A stretch of DNA of 64,000 nt, from NCBI RefSeq assembly GCF_008704995.1, contig NZ_CP023747.1:3126501-3190500 (forward strand). The letters run 5' to 3'. How positions within the stretch are numbered: the stretch's first letter is position 1; each line of letters starts with the position of its first letter. The position numbers and the translations under genes are program-made. The DNA is from Streptomyces nodosus (GTDB lineage: Bacteria; Actinomycetota; Actinomycetes; Streptomycetales; Streptomycetaceae). The notes below the pieces were generated by a model, which searched no databases, was not told the origin of the DNA, and saw only the letters and a program-made list of their open reading frames with translations. Positions 18,184 through 26,400 of this stretch are shown one piece after another.

Positions 18184-19659
18184 GTGCCCACGCAGACCCG
18201 CTCGCCCGCGCGCCGTCAGCCGGCCCGCCGGACTCCCTCCCGACGGCCGCCCGTCCGGTGGAAGAGGCCCCGCTGGGCCACGCGGACGGCCACCCTGTTG
18301 TCCGTGGGGGTCCTCGCCGCGGCCGGCATCGGGCACGCGGTGATCGCCGGTCTCGACGAGAGCATCCCCCGCGTCGATCCCTTCAAGGACATGAAGAACC
18401 GCCCGGCGGCGGGCCACGGGATGAACCTCCTGCTGGTCGGCACCGACGGCCGGGAGAAGATCTCGGCCGAGGACCGGCGGGCGTACCACCTAGGCGGGAC
18501 CGCCTGTCACTGCACCGACACGATCATGATCGTGCACCTCTCGGCGGACCGGGACCGGGCCACCGTGGTCAGCCTGCCGCGCGACTCGTACGCCGAGGTG
18601 CCGGAGCACGCCGACCCGACGACCGGGGCCCGGCGCGAGGCCCGTCCGCTCCGGCTGAACGCGGCCTACGCGGAGGGCGGCCCGAATCTGACCGTGCGCA
18701 CCGTGGAGAGCATGACCCATCTCAAGATCGACCACTATCTGGAGGTCGACTTCGTCAGCTTCATGAAGACGGTGGATGTGCTCGGCGGTGTCCGGATCTG
18801 CACCACGCAGCCGCTGAAGGACTCCTACACCGGGCTCGATCTGGCGGCGGGCTCTCATCTGCTGGGCGGCGGACAGGCGTTGCAGTACGTACGGTCCCGG
18901 CATGTCGACGGGGCCTCCGACCTGGGCCGGATGCAGCGGCAGCAGCGGTTCCTCGCCTCGCTGTTCGACCGGGCGACATCCTCGGGCGTGCTGCTGAACC
19001 CGATGAAGTTCCGGGATGTCACGGGGGCCGTGCTGGGTTCGGTGCGGGCCGACCGGGGGCTGGGGACGGACGAACTGCTCCGTCTGGGCCGGGCGATGCG
19101 CAACTTCTCGCCGCGCTCCTCCGAGTTCACGACGGTGCCGATCGGGGAGATGACCTTCCAGGTCAAGGGCCTGGGCTCGACGGTGAAGTGGGACGAGGCG
19201 AAGGCCCGGGAGCTGTTCCGCGCGCTGCGTGACGACAAGCCGATCGCCCCTCGCCGGCCGACGAGGAAGGGCCCGTCCGCGGTGAGCGTGGACGTGCCCC
19301 CGGACCAGATCCGGGTGCAGGTCGAGAACGGGACGACCACGGACGGACTCGGCAAGCGGATGGACGACGGGCTTGCGGCCACCGGCTTCCGTACGACACG
19401 GCAGCCGACGGCCGCGACGGACCACCCGGTCCCGCACACGGTCGTCCTCTACGACCCGCGCTGGGACCGCTCGGCGAAGGCCCTGGCGGCGGCCCTCCCG
19501 GGCAGTGAACTGCGCGCGGCACCGGGCCAGGGGCCGACGCTGAAGGTGATCGCGGGGCCGGACTTCAAGGAGGTGCGGCGGGTGAAGGCGGCGGAGCCGC
19601 CGAAGCCGCAGGAGAGCGAGCAGACGGTGCTGACGGGCGACGAGGCGGTGTGCCGGTAG
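18184..19659 (+). CDS. LytR-CpsA-Psr (LCP) family cell-wall glycopolymer ligase, copy 3
   Basis: A 491-residue LCP protein with a strongly basic N-terminus, a membrane helix at about 35-57, an LCP domain (LLLVGTDGRE, SLPRDSYAEVP, KIDHYLEVDFVSF, ALQYVRSRHVDG) and a C-terminal LytR_C-type region (QIRVQVENGTTTDGL). GTG 18184 has GGAGG 8 bases upstream. In place of the usual Arg two residues before the conserved Asp it has Cys within ACHCTDT, a C-x-C pair on the outer side of the membrane. Copies 3 and 4 share the LNAAYAEGGPNL / LNAAYAEDGPEL motif, so they form a subgroup distinct from copies 1 and 2. Confidence 0.9.
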   Translation: MPTQTRSPARRQPARRTPSRRPPVRWKRPRWATRTATLLSVGVLAAAGIGHAVIAGLDESIPRVDPFKDMKNRPAAGHGMNLLLVGTDGREKISAEDRRAYHLGGTACHCTDTIMIVHLSADRDRATVVSLPRDSYAEVPEHADPTTGARREARPLRLNAAYAEGGPNLTVRTVESMTHLKIDHYLEVDFVSFMKTVDVLGGVRICTTQPLKDSYTGLDLAAGSHLLGGGQALQYVRSRHVDGASDLGRMQRQQRFLASLFDRATSSGVLLNPMKFRDVTGAVLGSVRADRGLGTDELLRLGRAMRNFSPRSSEFTTVPIGEMTFQVKGLGSTVKWDEAKARELFRALRDDKPIAPRRPTRKGPSAVSVDVPPDQIRVQVENGTTTDGLGKRMDDGLAATGFRTTRQPTAATDHPVPHTVVLYDPRWDRSAKALAAALPGSELRAAPGQGPTLKVIAGPDFKEVRRVKAAEPPKPQESEQTVLTGDEAVCR

Positions 19660-19714
19660 GGGACGGCCACGCGGGGCGGCGTCCTCCGTCGCCCCGGCCC
19701 CGGCGCCCTGCCCG

Positions 19715-20293
19715 TCACCTCAGGTCCTGGTACCCCTCCGCCGCCCTCCGCTCCCGCAGTTCCTTGATCGCGCGACGGCGGGCCAGTCGGTGGGTACGGC
19801 GGATCTGGGCCTCCTGGTAGCGGCGCTCGTCCCGCTGTGTCTCCGGGACGACCGGCGGCACCGGCCGGGGCTTGCCGTCGGCGTCGACCGCGGTGAAGAC
19901 GAGATAGGCGGAGCCGACCTGGGTGGGCGGCGTCGACTCGTTCCAGCGCTCGGCCAGGACCCGTACGCCGACCTCCATCGAGGTGCGGCCGGTCCAGTTG
20001 ACCTGAGCCTTCGCATGGACGAGGTCGCCGACCCTGACCGGCTCGAGGAACGCCATCTCGTCCATGGACGCGGTGACGGCCGGTCCTCCGGAGTGCCGGC
20101 CGGCCACGGCTCCCGCCGCGTCGTCGACAAGTTTCATGATCACGCCACCGTGCACGGTGCCCAGCAGATTGGTGTCGTTGTGGGTCATGATGTGGCTGAG
20201 GGTGGTCCGGGAGGCGGAGGTGGGCTTCCCGGGGAGATCACCCGCGGTTTCGACCGGAAATTCTGTTTCCGGGGCGGGGGCCTGGTCTGTCAT
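19715..20293 (-). CDS. Acyl-CoA thioesterase (hotdog fold)
   Basis: A 192-residue hotdog-fold thioesterase of the YciA/acyl-CoA hydrolase type. The signature is SHIMTHNDTNLLGTVHGGVIMKLVDDAAGAVAGRHSG, with the N-x-L-G-T-V-H-G-G-x-I-M pattern containing the catalytic Asp/Asn region. It hydrolyses acyl-CoA to free acid and CoA in the cytoplasm. The ATG at 20293 follows GGTGG by about 5 bases; an upstream in-frame codon at 20317 is less likely. The last 35 residues are a very basic tail (THRLARRRAIKELRERR). It diverges from LCP copy 4. Confidence 0.85.
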   Translation of the reverse strand: MTDQAPAPETEFPVETAGDLPGKPTSASRTTLSHIMTHNDTNLLGTVHGGVIMKLVDDAAGAVAGRHSGGPAVTASMDEMAFLEPVRVGDLVHAKAQVNWTGRTSMEVGVRVLAERWNESTPPTQVGSAYLVFTAVDADGKPRPVPPVVPETQRDERRYQEAQIRRTHRLARRRAIKELRERRAAEGYQDLR

Positions 20294-20413
20294 GGCGTCC
20301 ACCTTATGCCGGGCCACCGATCCGGGATTTTTGTGTCAGCTTCGCAACAGCCCCGATCCCGTTTCTCGCCGACCCTTGTGGGGTCCGTACCCCGACCCGG
20401 CACACTGGGGGCC

Positions 20414-21676
20414 ATGAACGATTGGCCCGAGGGATGGCCCGACGACCAGCGCCGCCGAAACCGTCAGGGACGCGGCGGCCCCAGCGCGCAGCCCGAGGGC
20501 CCGCGTGTGACGCGGCAGGTCCGGCGCACGCCGGGCGGCCCTCAGCCGGCGCCGCCGTACGGCGGGGTGCCACGGCAGCCGACGTACCAGGACGGTCCGG
20601 GCTACGACGACGGCTACAACACGGGCCAGGTCTACGGCGCCCAGGGCGGCGGTGCGCAGGGGCCGGGCGGCGGGGGGCCGTACGGCTCGCGCCCGGCGCC
20701 CAATTGGCGGCGCCGGATCAAGTGGACCGCGATCACCCTGGTCACCGTGCTGGTGGTGACCTCGGTGGCCACCTACTTCTGGGCCGACTCCAAGCTCCAC
20801 CGGGAGGTCGACCTCTCCAAGGTCATCGACCGGCCCGAGGCCGGCAAGGGCACCAACTATCTGATAGTCGGGTCCGACAGCCGCGCAGGCATGTCGGACG
20901 AGGACAAGAAGAAGCTGCACACCGGGTCCGCCGAGGGCAAGCGCACGGACACGATGATGATCCTGCACACCGGCGACAACGGCCCGACGCTGATCTCGCT
21001 GCCCCGTGACTCCGATGTGGAGATACCGACGTACAAGGGCTCCACCTCCGGCAAGACCTACCAGGGCACCGGCCGCCATGTGAAGCTGAACGCGGCCTAC
21101 GCGGAGGACGGCCCCGAACTGCTGGTCCGCACCGTCGAGTACAACACCGGGCTGCACATCGACCACTACGCGGAGATCGGCTTCGGCGGCTTCGCGAACA
21201 TCGTGGACGCGGTCGGCGGCGTCGAGATGACCATCGACAAGGGCTTCAAGGACAAGTACTCCGGTGCCGACTTCAAGGCGGGCAAGCAGAAGCTGGACGG
21301 CGAACAGGCCCTCGCCTTCGTCCGCACCCGGCACGCGTTCGCCGCGAGCGATCTGCAGCGCACCAAGAACCAGCAGAAGTTCCTCGCCGCCCTGGCCCAC
21401 CAGGTGGCGACCCCGTCGACCGTGCTGAACCCCTTCAAGCTCTATCCGACGCTGGGTGCGGGCCTGGACTCCCTGACGGTCGACACCGATATGAGCCTGT
21501 GGAACCTGGCCTCGATGTTCTGGGCGATGAAGGGCGTCAGCGGCGGCGACGGCACCTCGATGAACATGCCGCTGGCCGGCTCGACCGGCGGCAATCTGCT
21601 GTGGGACAAGGCCAAGGTCAAGAGTCTGGTGAACGAGCTGAACAACGACGACAAGGTGACGGTCTCCGGGGACTGA
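20414..21676 (+). CDS. LytR-CpsA-Psr (LCP) family cell-wall glycopolymer ligase, copy 4
   Basis: A 420-residue LCP protein without a LytR_C domain. The cytoplasmic tail (1-100) is rich in Gly/Pro/Gln/Tyr, a membrane helix is at about 103-124, and the LCP domain shows YLIVGSDSRAG, GKRTDTMMILH (the canonical R-x-D-T), SLPRDSDVEIP, IDHYAEIGFGGF and ALAFVRTRHAFA. It attaches a glycopolymer to peptidoglycan outside the membrane. ATG 20414 follows a short GGGG run. Ends in a strong hairpin. Confidence 0.9.
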   Translation: MNDWPEGWPDDQRRRNRQGRGGPSAQPEGPRVTRQVRRTPGGPQPAPPYGGVPRQPTYQDGPGYDDGYNTGQVYGAQGGGAQGPGGGGPYGSRPAPNWRRRIKWTAITLVTVLVVTSVATYFWADSKLHREVDLSKVIDRPEAGKGTNYLIVGSDSRAGMSDEDKKKLHTGSAEGKRTDTMMILHTGDNGPTLISLPRDSDVEIPTYKGSTSGKTYQGTGRHVKLNAAYAEDGPELLVRTVEYNTGLHIDHYAEIGFGGFANIVDAVGGVEMTIDKGFKDKYSGADFKAGKQKLDGEQALAFVRTRHAFAASDLQRTKNQQKFLAALAHQVATPSTVLNPFKLYPTLGAGLDSLTVDTDMSLWNLASMFWAMKGVSGGDGTSMNMPLAGSTGGNLLWDKAKVKSLVNELNNDDKVTVSGD

Positions 21677-21694
21677 GCACCGGCGTCCGACGCC

Positions 21695-21736
21695 CGAGGG
21701 GCCCCGCCGAGCGATCGCGCTCGGCGGGGCCCCTCG
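21695..21736. terminator. 19-bp perfect hairpin terminator between convergent genes
   Basis: Arms 21695-21713 and 21718-21736 (starting CGAGGGGCCCCGCC) are perfectly complementary with an ATCG loop. It lies 19 bp past LCP copy 4 and also serves the convergent VOC gene. Confidence 0.85.
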
Positions 21737-21805
21737 CGTTCTCCCCGGGACCGGGCAGGTCCCCGGCAGCCCGGCGCCCGGGACGCCACGCACGGCCCCC
21801 GGTTC

Positions 21806-22165
21806 TCAGCAGGCGCAGAGGCAGAACGGGTGCCCCGCGGGGTCCGTGTAGACGCGCCAGGTGCGTGAGCGGTCCTCCGTGTCCAGCGGCCCGGCACCGA
21901 GCGCGAGAACACCCTTCTCGGCCGCGTCCAGGTCGTCGACCGTCAGATCCAGATGGAACTGCTGCGAGTGATCGGGCGCGGGCCACTTCGGCGGTACGAA
22001 CCCGGGCGCGGCCTGGAAGGCCAGCGAACGGCCGTCCGGCGCCTTCAGGACGGCCCACTCGTCGTCGCCCTCCACCGTGCCGCCCAGCACCTCGGCGTAG
22101 AAACCGGCGAGCGCACGCGGGTCGGGACAGTCCAGGACGACGGCGCCCAGCTTGGCGAGAGCCAT
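21806..22165 (-). CDS. VOC (glyoxalase/dioxygenase fold) family protein
   Basis: A 119-residue single-domain VOC protein: LGAVVLDCPDPRALAGFYAEVLGG at the start, FHLDLTVDDLDAAEKGVLALGA in the middle and WRVYTDPAGHPFCLC at the end are typical of small glyoxalase-like proteins of Streptomyces. Metal-binding or antibiotic-binding roles occur in the family; the substrate is unknown. The ATG at 22165 follows GAGGGGAGCC, an ideal ribosome site. It diverges from the CGNR gene, and the GGTAAC motif cluster lies between them. Confidence 0.85.
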   Translation of the reverse strand: MALAKLGAVVLDCPDPRALAGFYAEVLGGTVEGDDEWAVLKAPDGRSLAFQAAPGFVPPKWPAPDHSQQFHLDLTVDDLDAAEKGVLALGAGPLDTEDRSRTWRVYTDPAGHPFCLCAC

Positions 22166-22267
22166 GGCTCCCCTCACTTTCTCTCGGCTTCCTCTCGGAC
22201 ACCTCTCGGACACCTCTTGAAGAGGGAGTCACCCACGGAGGCGCGTTACTCATGGAGCGCCTCAACG

Positions 22268-22350
22268 GGTAACCGTTACCGCATGCTGCCCTATCGGGGG
22301 TAACGTCGCAAGGGGAAAAGAAGCACGGGGGAACCGAGAGGTAACGTCGC
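22268..22350. promoter_or_regulatory. GGTAAC motif cluster between divergent VOC and CGNR genes
   Basis: A perfect 13-bp palindrome GGTAAC-C-GTTACC lies at 22268-22280. Two identical 11-mers GGTAACGTCGC follow at 22299-22309 and 22340-22350, 41 bp apart (about four helical turns). Candidate operator array controlling one or both genes. Confidence 0.5.
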
Positions 22351-22368
22351 GTCCATGAGGTCGCAGAC

Positions 22369-22869
22369 ATGAGTGAGAGACCCCCCGCTCCCGGCGGTCT
22401 CGCCCTGGTGGAGGCCCTGGTCAACACCGTGGACCTGGAAACGGGCGCGGACCGGCTGGACACCCCCGAGGGCCGCGCCGAGTTCGGCGTCGACGAGGGG
22501 GAGCTGGCGGACGTACGCGCGCTGCGGGAGTCGCTGCGCGCCGTCTGTCTGGCCCACGCGGGCCACCCCCCGCACCGCGCGGTGACCCCGCTGGGCGAGC
22601 TGCTCGCGGGGGCACCGCTGTATGTGGCCGTGGACGCCCGGGACGGCTCGGCGGCCCTCGCCCCCGCCCAGGACGGACCCCTGCTGTCCCGGGTGGCGGC
22701 GGCGGTCGCGGAGGCGCTCACCGCGGGCACCTGGCTGCGCCTCAAGGCCTGCGAACTGCCCGAGTGCCACTGGGCGTACTACGACCGCAGTCCGGCCGGG
22801 AAGGGCCGCTGGTGCTCGATGTCGGTGTGCGGCGCGCGCGCGAAGATGCGCCGGTACCGGGCGAAATAG
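22369..22869 (+). CDS. CGNR zinc-finger protein (ABATE domain)
   Basis: A 166-residue protein of the CGNR family. The N-terminal ABATE-like domain (LALVEALVNTVDLETGADRLDTPEG) is followed by the zinc finger at about 128-160: LKACELPECHWAYYDRSPAGKGRWCSMSVCGARAKMRRYR, with Cys pairs C-x4-C and C-x4-C. Such proteins are thought to be stress-linked transcription regulators. The start at 22369 is the ATG nearest the family N-terminus. The usual C-G-N-R reads C-G-A-R here. It is likely to control its own gene or the divergent VOC gene. Confidence 0.85.
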   Translation: MSERPPAPGGLALVEALVNTVDLETGADRLDTPEGRAEFGVDEGELADVRALRESLRAVCLAHAGHPPHRAVTPLGELLAGAPLYVAVDARDGSAALAPAQDGPLLSRVAAAVAEALTAGTWLRLKACELPECHWAYYDRSPAGKGRWCSMSVCGARAKMRRYRAK

Positions 22870-22927
22870 GCGCCCGATCCGGCCGGTTGGCGCTCGCGCC
22901 GGGCGGTCGTGCGGCAGAATGCAACAG

Positions 22928-22968
22928 GACGCCGGTCCGGCCGACTGAGCCTCGGCCGGACCGGCGTC
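22928..22968. terminator. 17-bp perfect hairpin terminator between convergent genes
   Basis: GACGCCGGTCCGGCCGA at 22928-22944 pairs perfectly with 22952-22968 over a 7-base loop, between the CGNR gene (+) and the UDP-glucose dehydrogenase (-). Confidence 0.85.
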
Positions 22969-23022
22969 ACCCGCTCTCCGTCCGCCGTTCCGGCCGTACC
23001 CGGCCCTCGGACGGCGCCGCGC

Positions 23023-24366
23023 TCAGGCGGTGGGGCGGCCCATCGCCCGGTAGGTCCACCCCGCCCGGCGCCACAGCTCCGGGTCGAGGGCGTTACGGCC
23101 GTCGAGGAGCACCCGGGAGGTCGCCGCCTCGCCCAGCTCGGCCGGGTCCAGCTCGCGGAACTCGCGCCACTCCGTGAGGTGCAGCACGACATCGGCGCCG
23201 CGGACCGCTTCGAGGGCGGAGCCGGCGTACCCGAGCGTGGGGAAGAGCCGGCGGGCGTTCTCCATGCCCTTGGGGTCGTAGACGGTGACCTGGCCGCCCT
23301 GGAGGTGTATCTGTCCCGCGACGTTCAGCGCGGGCGAGTCGCGAACGTCGTCGGAGTCCGGCTTGAAGGTGGCGCCGAGCACCGCGACCCGCCGGCCGAG
23401 GAAGGAGCTGCCGCCCAGCGCCTCCCGCGCCATCTCGACCATCTGCCCACGGCGGCGCATGTTGATGGAGTCGATCTCCCGCAGAAAGGTCAGCGCCTGG
23501 TCGGCGCCCAGCTCTCCGGCGCGCGCCATAAAGGCCCGGATGTCCTTCGGCAGACAGCCGCCGCCGAAGCCGATGCCGGCCCGCAGGAACTTCCTTCCGA
23601 TCCGGTCGTCATGCCCGATGGCCTCCGCCAGCTTGGCCACATCGCCGTCCGCGGCCTCGCAGACCTCCGCCATCGCGTTGATGAAGGAGATCTTGGTGGC
23701 CAGGAAGGAGTTCGCGGCGGTCTTCACCAGCTCGGCGGTGGGGAAGTCGGTGACGACGAAGGGCGAGCCCTCGGCCACCGGGGTCGCATACACCTCGCGC
23801 AGCAGCTTCTCGGCGCGCTCGCTGCGCACGCCGACCACGATCCGGTCGGGGTGCAGGGTGTCCTCGACGGCGAAGCCCTCGCGCAGGAACTCCGGGTTCC
23901 AGGCCAGTTCGGCGTCCGCGCCCGCCGGGGAGTGCTCCACGAGATAGGCGGCCAGCCGGTCCGCGGAGCCGACCGGCACCGTGGACTTGCCGACGACCAG
24001 CGCGGGGCCCGTCAGATGCGGTGCGAGGGAGGCTAGCGCGGCATCGACGTACGACATGTCGCAGGCGTACTCGCCGTGCTTCTGCGGGGTGTTCACACAG
24101 ATGAAGTGGATGTCGCCGAACGCGGCCGCCTCGGCCCAGTCCATCGTGAAGCGCAGCCGCCCGCTGGACCCCTCGATGCCGGCGACATGCCGGTGCAGCA
24201 GTTCCTCGAGACCGGGCTCGTACATGGGGACCCGGCCCCGCTGGAGCATCTCGATCTTCTCGGGGACGACATCGAGCCCCAGTACCTCGAACCCGAGCTC
24301 GGCCATGGCCGCGGCGTGTGTGGCGCCGAGATAGCCGGTGCCGATCACGGTGATCCTGAGGCTCAT
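23023..24366 (-). CDS. UDP-glucose 6-dehydrogenase family protein
   Basis: A 447-residue nucleotide-sugar dehydrogenase that oxidises UDP-glucose to UDP-glucuronate in two NAD-dependent steps. The Rossmann motif is ITVIGTGYLGATHAAAMAELG at the N-terminus. STVPVGSADRL, EFLREGFAVEDTLHPDRIVVG and GFGGGCLPKDIRAFM (catalytic Cys) are all present, and the C-terminal UDP-binding part has LGATFKPDSDDVRDSPAL. The ATG at 24366 has GGGAG upstream. It supplies uronic acid for the surface polymers made by the adjacent glycosyltransferases and LCPs. GDP-mannose dehydrogenase is the main alternative, less likely from the motifs. Confidence 0.9.
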   Translation of the reverse strand: MSLRITVIGTGYLGATHAAAMAELGFEVLGLDVVPEKIEMLQRGRVPMYEPGLEELLHRHVAGIEGSSGRLRFTMDWAEAAAFGDIHFICVNTPQKHGEYACDMSYVDAALASLAPHLTGPALVVGKSTVPVGSADRLAAYLVEHSPAGADAELAWNPEFLREGFAVEDTLHPDRIVVGVRSERAEKLLREVYATPVAEGSPFVVTDFPTAELVKTAANSFLATKISFINAMAEVCEAADGDVAKLAEAIGHDDRIGRKFLRAGIGFGGGCLPKDIRAFMARAGELGADQALTFLREIDSINMRRRGQMVEMAREALGGSSFLGRRVAVLGATFKPDSDDVRDSPALNVAGQIHLQGGQVTVYDPKGMENARRLFPTLGYAGSALEAVRGADVVLHLTEWREFRELDPAELGEAATSRVLLDGRNALDPELWRRAGWTYRAMGRPTA

Positions 24367-24549
24367 GGGTGCTCCCGTCCGATAGGCGCCGACCCACGGG
24401 AGCCGCCGTCGAGGGGGTGTTCCGGGGCGGCGGGCGGGTGCGGCGGTGAACCGGTGCCCGAGCATAGCGGGGCGGTCCCGGGGGCAGTCTCCCCGCTGTC
24501 GCCAAGCTCACGTACGCCCCCCATGGACGTACCTCTAAAATTCGGGTTA

Positions 24550-24565
24550 CTTAACGGTAGTTAGC
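24550..24565. promoter_or_regulatory. Candidate operator TTAAC-GGTA-GTTA upstream of acyl-CoA dehydrogenase
   Basis: The core TAAC-N4-GTTA (24552-24563 approximately) is an inverted repeat 36 bp upstream of the TTG start, in a locally AT-rich stretch. The position fits a TetR-type repressor or promoter element of a fatty-acid gene. Confidence 0.35.
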
Positions 24566-24598
24566 GTCAGCAGCACCTCTTTGGGAGCGTGAGAGACC

Positions 24599-25756
24599 TT
24601 GGCCGGATCGGCTGACTTCAACCTGTACCGCCCGTCGGAGGAGCACGACATGCTCCGGGACGCCGTCCGTGCGCTGGCCGAGGCGAAGATCGCGCCCCAT
24701 GCCGCCGCGGTGGACGAGGAGGCCCGCTTCCCGCAGGAGGCGCTGGACGCCCTCGTGGCGGGCGACCTGCACGCGGTGCATGTGCCCGAGGAGTACGGCG
24801 GCGCGGGCGCGGACGCACTCGCCACGGTCATCGTGATCGAGGAGGTGGCGCGCGTCTGCGCGTCCTCCTCGCTGATACCGGCCGTGAACAAGCTGGGCTC
24901 CCTCCCGGTGATGCTCTCCGGCTCCGAGGAGCTGAAGAAGCGGTACCTGGGCCCGCTGGCCAAGGGCGACGCGATGTTCTCGTACTGCCTGTCCGAGCCG
25001 GAGGCGGGCTCGGACGCGGCCGGCATGAAGACGAAGGCGGTCCGGGACGGCGACCACTGGATCCTCAACGGGGTCAAGCGCTGGATCACCAACGCGGGTG
25101 TCTCCGAGTACTACACGGTCATGGCGGTGACCGACCCCGAGAAGCGCTCCAAGGGCATATCGGCCTTCGTCGTCGAGAAGTCCGACCCGGGGGTGTCCTT
25201 CGGCGCTCCGGAGAAGAAGCTCGGCATCAAGGGCTCCCCCACCCGCGAGGTCTACTTCGACAACGTCCGGATCCCCGCCGACCGCATGATCGGCGAGGAG
25301 GGCACCGGCTTCGCCACCGCGATGCGCACCCTGGACCACACCCGCATCACCATCGCCGCGCAGGCCCTCGGCATCGCCCAGGGCGCCTTCGACTACGCCA
25401 AGAACTACGTCCGGGAGCGCAAGCAGTTCGGCAAGCCGATCGGCGACTTCCAGGGCGTCCAGTTCATGCTCGCCGACATGGCGATGAAGATCGAGGCCGC
25501 CCGTCAGCTGACCTACACGGCCGCGGCCAAGTCCGAGCGCGGCGACAGCGACCTGACCTTCCAGGGAGCCGCGGCCAAGTGCTTCGCCTCCGACGCGGCG
25601 ATGGAGGTCACCACGGACGCGGTCCAGCTCCTCGGCGGCTACGGCTACACCCGCGACTACCCGGTCGAACGCATGATGCGCGACGCCAAGATCACCCAGA
25701 TCTATGAGGGCACGAACCAGGTCCAGCGGATCGTGATGGCGCGCAACCTGCCGTAG
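24599..25756 (+). CDS. Acyl-CoA dehydrogenase
   Basis: A 385-residue FAD acyl-CoA dehydrogenase that makes the alpha-beta double bond of acyl-CoA. Signatures: CLSEPEAGSDAAGMKTKAVRDGD (FAD/substrate), GGYGYTRDYPVERMMRDAKI and the catalytic glutamate E370 in QIYEGTNQVQRIVMARNL. The start is a TTG at 24599, giving the usual family length; no ATG or GTG would fit without removing about 17 residues. A GGGAG lies about 17 bases upstream, somewhat far. Its place next to purE/purK matches fadE25 of M. tuberculosis, so branched short-chain substrates are plausible. A strong terminator follows. Confidence 0.92.
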   Translation: MAGSADFNLYRPSEEHDMLRDAVRALAEAKIAPHAAAVDEEARFPQEALDALVAGDLHAVHVPEEYGGAGADALATVIVIEEVARVCASSSLIPAVNKLGSLPVMLSGSEELKKRYLGPLAKGDAMFSYCLSEPEAGSDAAGMKTKAVRDGDHWILNGVKRWITNAGVSEYYTVMAVTDPEKRSKGISAFVVEKSDPGVSFGAPEKKLGIKGSPTREVYFDNVRIPADRMIGEEGTGFATAMRTLDHTRITIAAQALGIAQGAFDYAKNYVRERKQFGKPIGDFQGVQFMLADMAMKIEAARQLTYTAAAKSERGDSDLTFQGAAAKCFASDAAMEVTTDAVQLLGGYGYTRDYPVERMMRDAKITQIYEGTNQVQRIVMARNLP

Positions 25757-25790
25757 TGCGCGGCCTGTTGCGATGATGCGCGGTGGTTTC

Positions 25791-25812
25791 GGGGCACCCT
25801 GCGGGGTGCCCC
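25791..25812 (+). terminator. Terminator of acyl-CoA dehydrogenase
   Basis: GGGGCACCC at 25791-25799 pairs perfectly with GGGTGCCCC at 25804-25812, loop TGCG, followed by TT. It lies between two genes on the same strand. Confidence 0.75.
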
Positions 25813-25838
25813 TTCGCGTCATACGGCAGGGTGGGCAC

Positions 25839-26357
25839 ATGAAAGATCCGGTGACGACGGCGGAACTGCCGTCCTTCCCGTACCACCCGGACCCCATGGC
25901 CACCGGTTCGGTGGTCGCCGGGGACACGGAGTGCCTGTGCTGCGGGCAACGGCGCGGGTACGTCTATGTGGGTCCCGTCTACGCGGCGGCGGACGTCCGT
26001 GCCGAGCTGTGCCCGTGGTGCATCGCGGACGGCTGCGCGGCGGAGCGCTTCGAGGCACAGTTCACGGAGGTCACGGGTGAGGCGCCGACCTCGGTGATCC
26101 GCACCGTCGAGCAGCGCACCCCGGGCTTCTCCGGCTGGCAGCAGGAGCGCTGGCTGACCCACTGCGGGGACGCGGCGGCATATCTGGGCCGGGTGGGCAC
26201 CGAGGAGTTGGCGCGGTACCCGGAGGCCGCGCAGAACCTGCGGGCGACCCTGGGGGAGACCTTCTTCGCCTCCCTGGACGCCGACGGCCAGCCCACCGCC
26301 TATCTGTTCCGCTGCCGTGTCTGCGCGGGGCATCTGGCGTACGCAGACTTCACTTGA
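25839..26357 (+). CDS. CbrC family (UPF0167) protein
   Basis: A 172-residue protein of the CbrC/UPF0167 family, recognised from LPSFPYHPDPMATGSVV near the start, then CLCCGQRRGYVYVGPVYA and ELCPWCIADGCAAERF. The paired cysteines (C-x2-C motifs at about 32-35 and 58-61, and C-x2-C near the C-terminus in CRVCAGH) suggest zinc binding. E. coli CbrC is linked to colicin E2 tolerance; the role in Streptomyces is unknown. ATG 25839 follows GGTGGG. Confidence 0.85.
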   Translation: MKDPVTTAELPSFPYHPDPMATGSVVAGDTECLCCGQRRGYVYVGPVYAAADVRAELCPWCIADGCAAERFEAQFTEVTGEAPTSVIRTVEQRTPGFSGWQQERWLTHCGDAAAYLGRVGTEELARYPEAAQNLRATLGETFFASLDADGQPTAYLFRCRVCAGHLAYADFT

Positions 26358-26366
26358 ACGCCGACC

Positions 26367-26394
26367 GGGGGCGCGGGAGACGGCCCGCGCCCCC
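26367..26394. terminator. Bidirectional terminator between cbrC-like gene and dipeptidase
   Basis: GGGGGCGCGGG at 26367-26377 pairs perfectly with CCCGCGCCCCC at 26384-26394, between convergent genes. Confidence 0.8.
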
Positions 26395-26400
26395 TTCGCG

